A stretch of 64,000 bases of DNA from assembly GCF_000243275.1 (NCBI RefSeq), contig NZ_CM001437.1, positions 1,753,165 through 1,817,164 of the forward strand. Reading direction: 5' to 3'. Both the position numbers and the translations under genes were made by a program. Below the pieces are notes generated by a model that saw only the letters and a program-made list of their open reading frames with translations, was not told the origin of the DNA and searched no databases. The DNA is from Myroides odoratus DSM 2801 (GTDB lineage: Bacteria; Bacteroidota; Bacteroidia; Flavobacteriales; Flavobacteriaceae). Positions 62,471 through 64,000 of the stretch are shown one piece after another (within the stretch, counting starts at the first letter, position 1; each line of letters starts with the position of its first letter).

Positions 62471-64000
62471 TTAAAAAATACTATAACGCACCCCTATAAA
62501 ACCTCGAATTCCCTGTAAAGCAGTATAGCTATAATCATTCGGTTCAAAGATCACATCCGTTCTACCTGGAGGAGGTGTTACCCCATTACCCGGTTCTCCA
62601 TACGGATCCCACCATCTAGCAATGGTATCTTCCTTTGGAAGGGTATTGAATAAATTCTTTACTCCTCCATATACTTGAAAATTATTACCGAATTTCTTCG
62701 TCACTTGAATATTCGCAATTACCGTCCAAGGAGAATACTCTGGTCTATAATCATTTTCTACACGAGGCAATCGCATAGGTCCTTTCCAGTCTCCAGTTAA
62801 ATCAGCCGTAAATCCATGGCCAAAATTATAACTTGCTAAAACATTACCCGACCATTTTGGCGAATGATAAATTTGCTCACGTAATCCATCCTCTTTGCGG
62901 TACACTTCCATATAGGTTGCACCCGCCATTACTTTCAAAGGAAAATCAAACGCCACATCAACATTCAACGAAATACCTTTAGAAATAGCATGCCCATCTA
63001 AGTTTGCATAGATGATTTTTGTTTGATCCGTGTCGGTATCTGCATCAATCTTATTGGTAAAATAAGTATAGAACCCGTTGATATCAAAATTAAATGCTCC
63101 GAAATTCGTCGGTACTTTAACCGTATAATTCAAATTGGCATTGTATGATTTTTCTGGATCTAACGATTCTGCGAATACTACCTCTCTCGCTCCAGTCAAA
63201 GCACGATGGTCTTCCGTAAACACGTTGACAACTCTGAATCCAGTACCGAAACTCGCACGTAAAGCATGATTCGCGTTCGGTGCAAACTTATATCCTACAC
63301 GAGGAGAATGAATTCCTCCATGTGTTTTATCGTAATCAAAACGATAACCTAGCAATAATTTATGCTGTTTATTCAGCGACCATTCATCTTGCACAAAAAG
63401 ACCCGGAATTGGCGTTTCTTGTGGTTGATTTTTAACCAACCCATTTTCATCGTATATCCCCGTTGCTCTTGTATTATCATCGTAGTACGTATACTTAAAC
63501 GATCCTCCAACTAACAAGCTATGATCCCCTACTGTTTTATCCCAATACGCTTGAGCAAAAGCTACTTGTTGTTTCGCATCATACGATTCTGGCCCATACA
63601 TTGAGTTTTGGTTGTGGTAGATATATGAAAACTGGGTATAGATATTTTCAGTTGTAGGTAATTGATACATTCCTATTGCCTCGAAGCGATTGGTAAAAAT
63701 ACTTTCAGCATATACTTCTTCACTTCCTCTATGTTTCTTGCGTTGCCAATTAGTTTCACCTCCCCAACGATCTTCGTACACATAACGCAAAGCCAAACTA
63801 GCGACTCTATTTTCAGGTCGTTTCAAGCTAAATTTATTAAATAAAGAAACGCGTTCTTGTTGCGTTACATCTGTAAATCCATCGCCATTCTTATCTTTTC
63901 GTTCTCCAAATTTGAAGTAATTACCACCAAAAAGTCCGTTTACCTTTTTACCTAATTTATAACCTGCTCCTAAGTCGATATTATTCTCCAACCAAGTCGT
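62471..64000 (-). CDS. TonB-dependent receptor, C-terminal part
   Basis: The last 509 codons of an outer-membrane receptor whose start lies beyond the right edge of the window; the frame stays open through 64000 (reading TTWLENNIDLGAGYK at the edge). Only barrel strands are seen: LFVQDEWSLNKQHKLLLGYRFD, the HALRASFGTGFRV signature, LDPEKSYNANLNY and a final FIGVRYSIF with terminal Phe. These match BtuB/ferric-enterobactin-like receptors; the substrate is unclear. A thioredoxin gene follows after 12 bases. Confidence 0.88.
   Translation of the reverse strand, partial: TTWLENNIDLGAGYKLGKKVNGLFGGNYFKFGERKDKNGDGFTDVTQQERVSLFNKFSLKRPENRVASLALRYVYEDRWGGETNWQRKKHRGSEEVYAESIFTNRFEAIGMYQLPTTENIYTQFSYIYHNQNSMYGPESYDAKQQVAFAQAYWDKTVGDHSLLVGGSFKYTYYDDNTRATGIYDENGLVKNQPQETPIPGLFVQDEWSLNKQHKLLLGYRFDYDKTHGGIHSPRVGYKFAPNANHALRASFGTGFRVVNVFTEDHRALTGAREVVFAESLDPEKSYNANLNYTVKVPTNFGAFNFDINGFYTYFTNKIDADTDTDQTKIIYANLDGHAISKGISLNVDVAFDFPLKVMAGATYMEVYRKEDGLREQIYHSPKWSGNVLASYNFGHGFTADLTGDWKGPMRLPRVENDYRPEYSPWTVIANIQVTKKFGNNFQVYGGVKNLFNTLPKEDTIARWWDPYGEPGNGVTPPPGRTDVIFEPNDYSYTALQGIRGFIGVRYSIF

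Overview
The window looks like chromosomal DNA of a flavobacterium (Bacteroidota, family Flavobacteriaceae; a Myroides-like genus is only a guess). It is AT-rich, its promoters fit the Bacteroidota TAnnTTTG -7 element, Shine-Dalgarno sequences are absent, and many families are typical of the group: GLPGLI and IPExxxVDY proteins, a type IX secretion (type B) sorting domain, an OmpA protein with thrombospondin type-3 repeats, an M56/BlaI pair, and TonB-dependent receptors with carboxypeptidase-like N-terminal domains. No rRNA, tRNA, CRISPR array, insertion sequence or prophage was recognised.

Layout. 0-13.2 kb: the start of sdhC, a ChaN-like protein, a frameshifted alpha/beta hydrolase, an AddB/AddA-type helicase-nuclease pair separated by an OmpA porin and kbl, superoxide dismutase and a DASS transporter. 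13.2-18.9 kb: an AT-richer accessory island with two unknown proteins, a divergent UG/DRT-type reverse transcriptase preceded by a probable structured ncRNA, and a secreted TonB_C-like protein flanked by a duplicated purF tail. 19-31.5 kb: a core block with purF, a PfkB kinase, rnhA, purN, acpP-fabF-rnc, pyk, an HD hydrolase, an acyl-ACP desaturase, plsC and a bacilliredoxin. 31.6-42.6 kb: a siderophore receptor with its PepSY reductase partner, yraN, ldcA, dinB, a CPA2 antiporter, a SpecificRecomb-family membrane protein and a CYTH protein. 42.7-50.9 kb: one 2,726-residue secreted protein built from alternating FN3 and choice-of-anchor-J domains. 51.6-59.4 kb: rlpA, a small cytochrome-like membrane protein, a small membrane protein with an ABC ATPase, two paralogous lipoproteins, a 58-residue Cys-rich secreted peptide, a GLPGLI protein and its outer-membrane partner. 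59.4-64 kb: an M56 sensor peptidase with a BlaI repressor and its operators, a thioredoxin and the end of a TonB-dependent receptor.

The most interesting locus is 15.87-17.94 kb. A perfect TAnnTTTG promoter box lies five bases upstream of a roughly 420-nt segment whose two ends are a perfect 13-bp inverted repeat. The segment contains several hairpins and stops 13 bases before the ATG of a reverse transcriptase with a YSDD active site. This is the architecture of a defence-associated RT or retron-like ncRNA-RT system; the subtype could not be assigned. A second theme is that two accessory insertions (at purF and at the ABC ATPase gene) each carry a copy of the neighbouring gene's 3' end plus its terminator.
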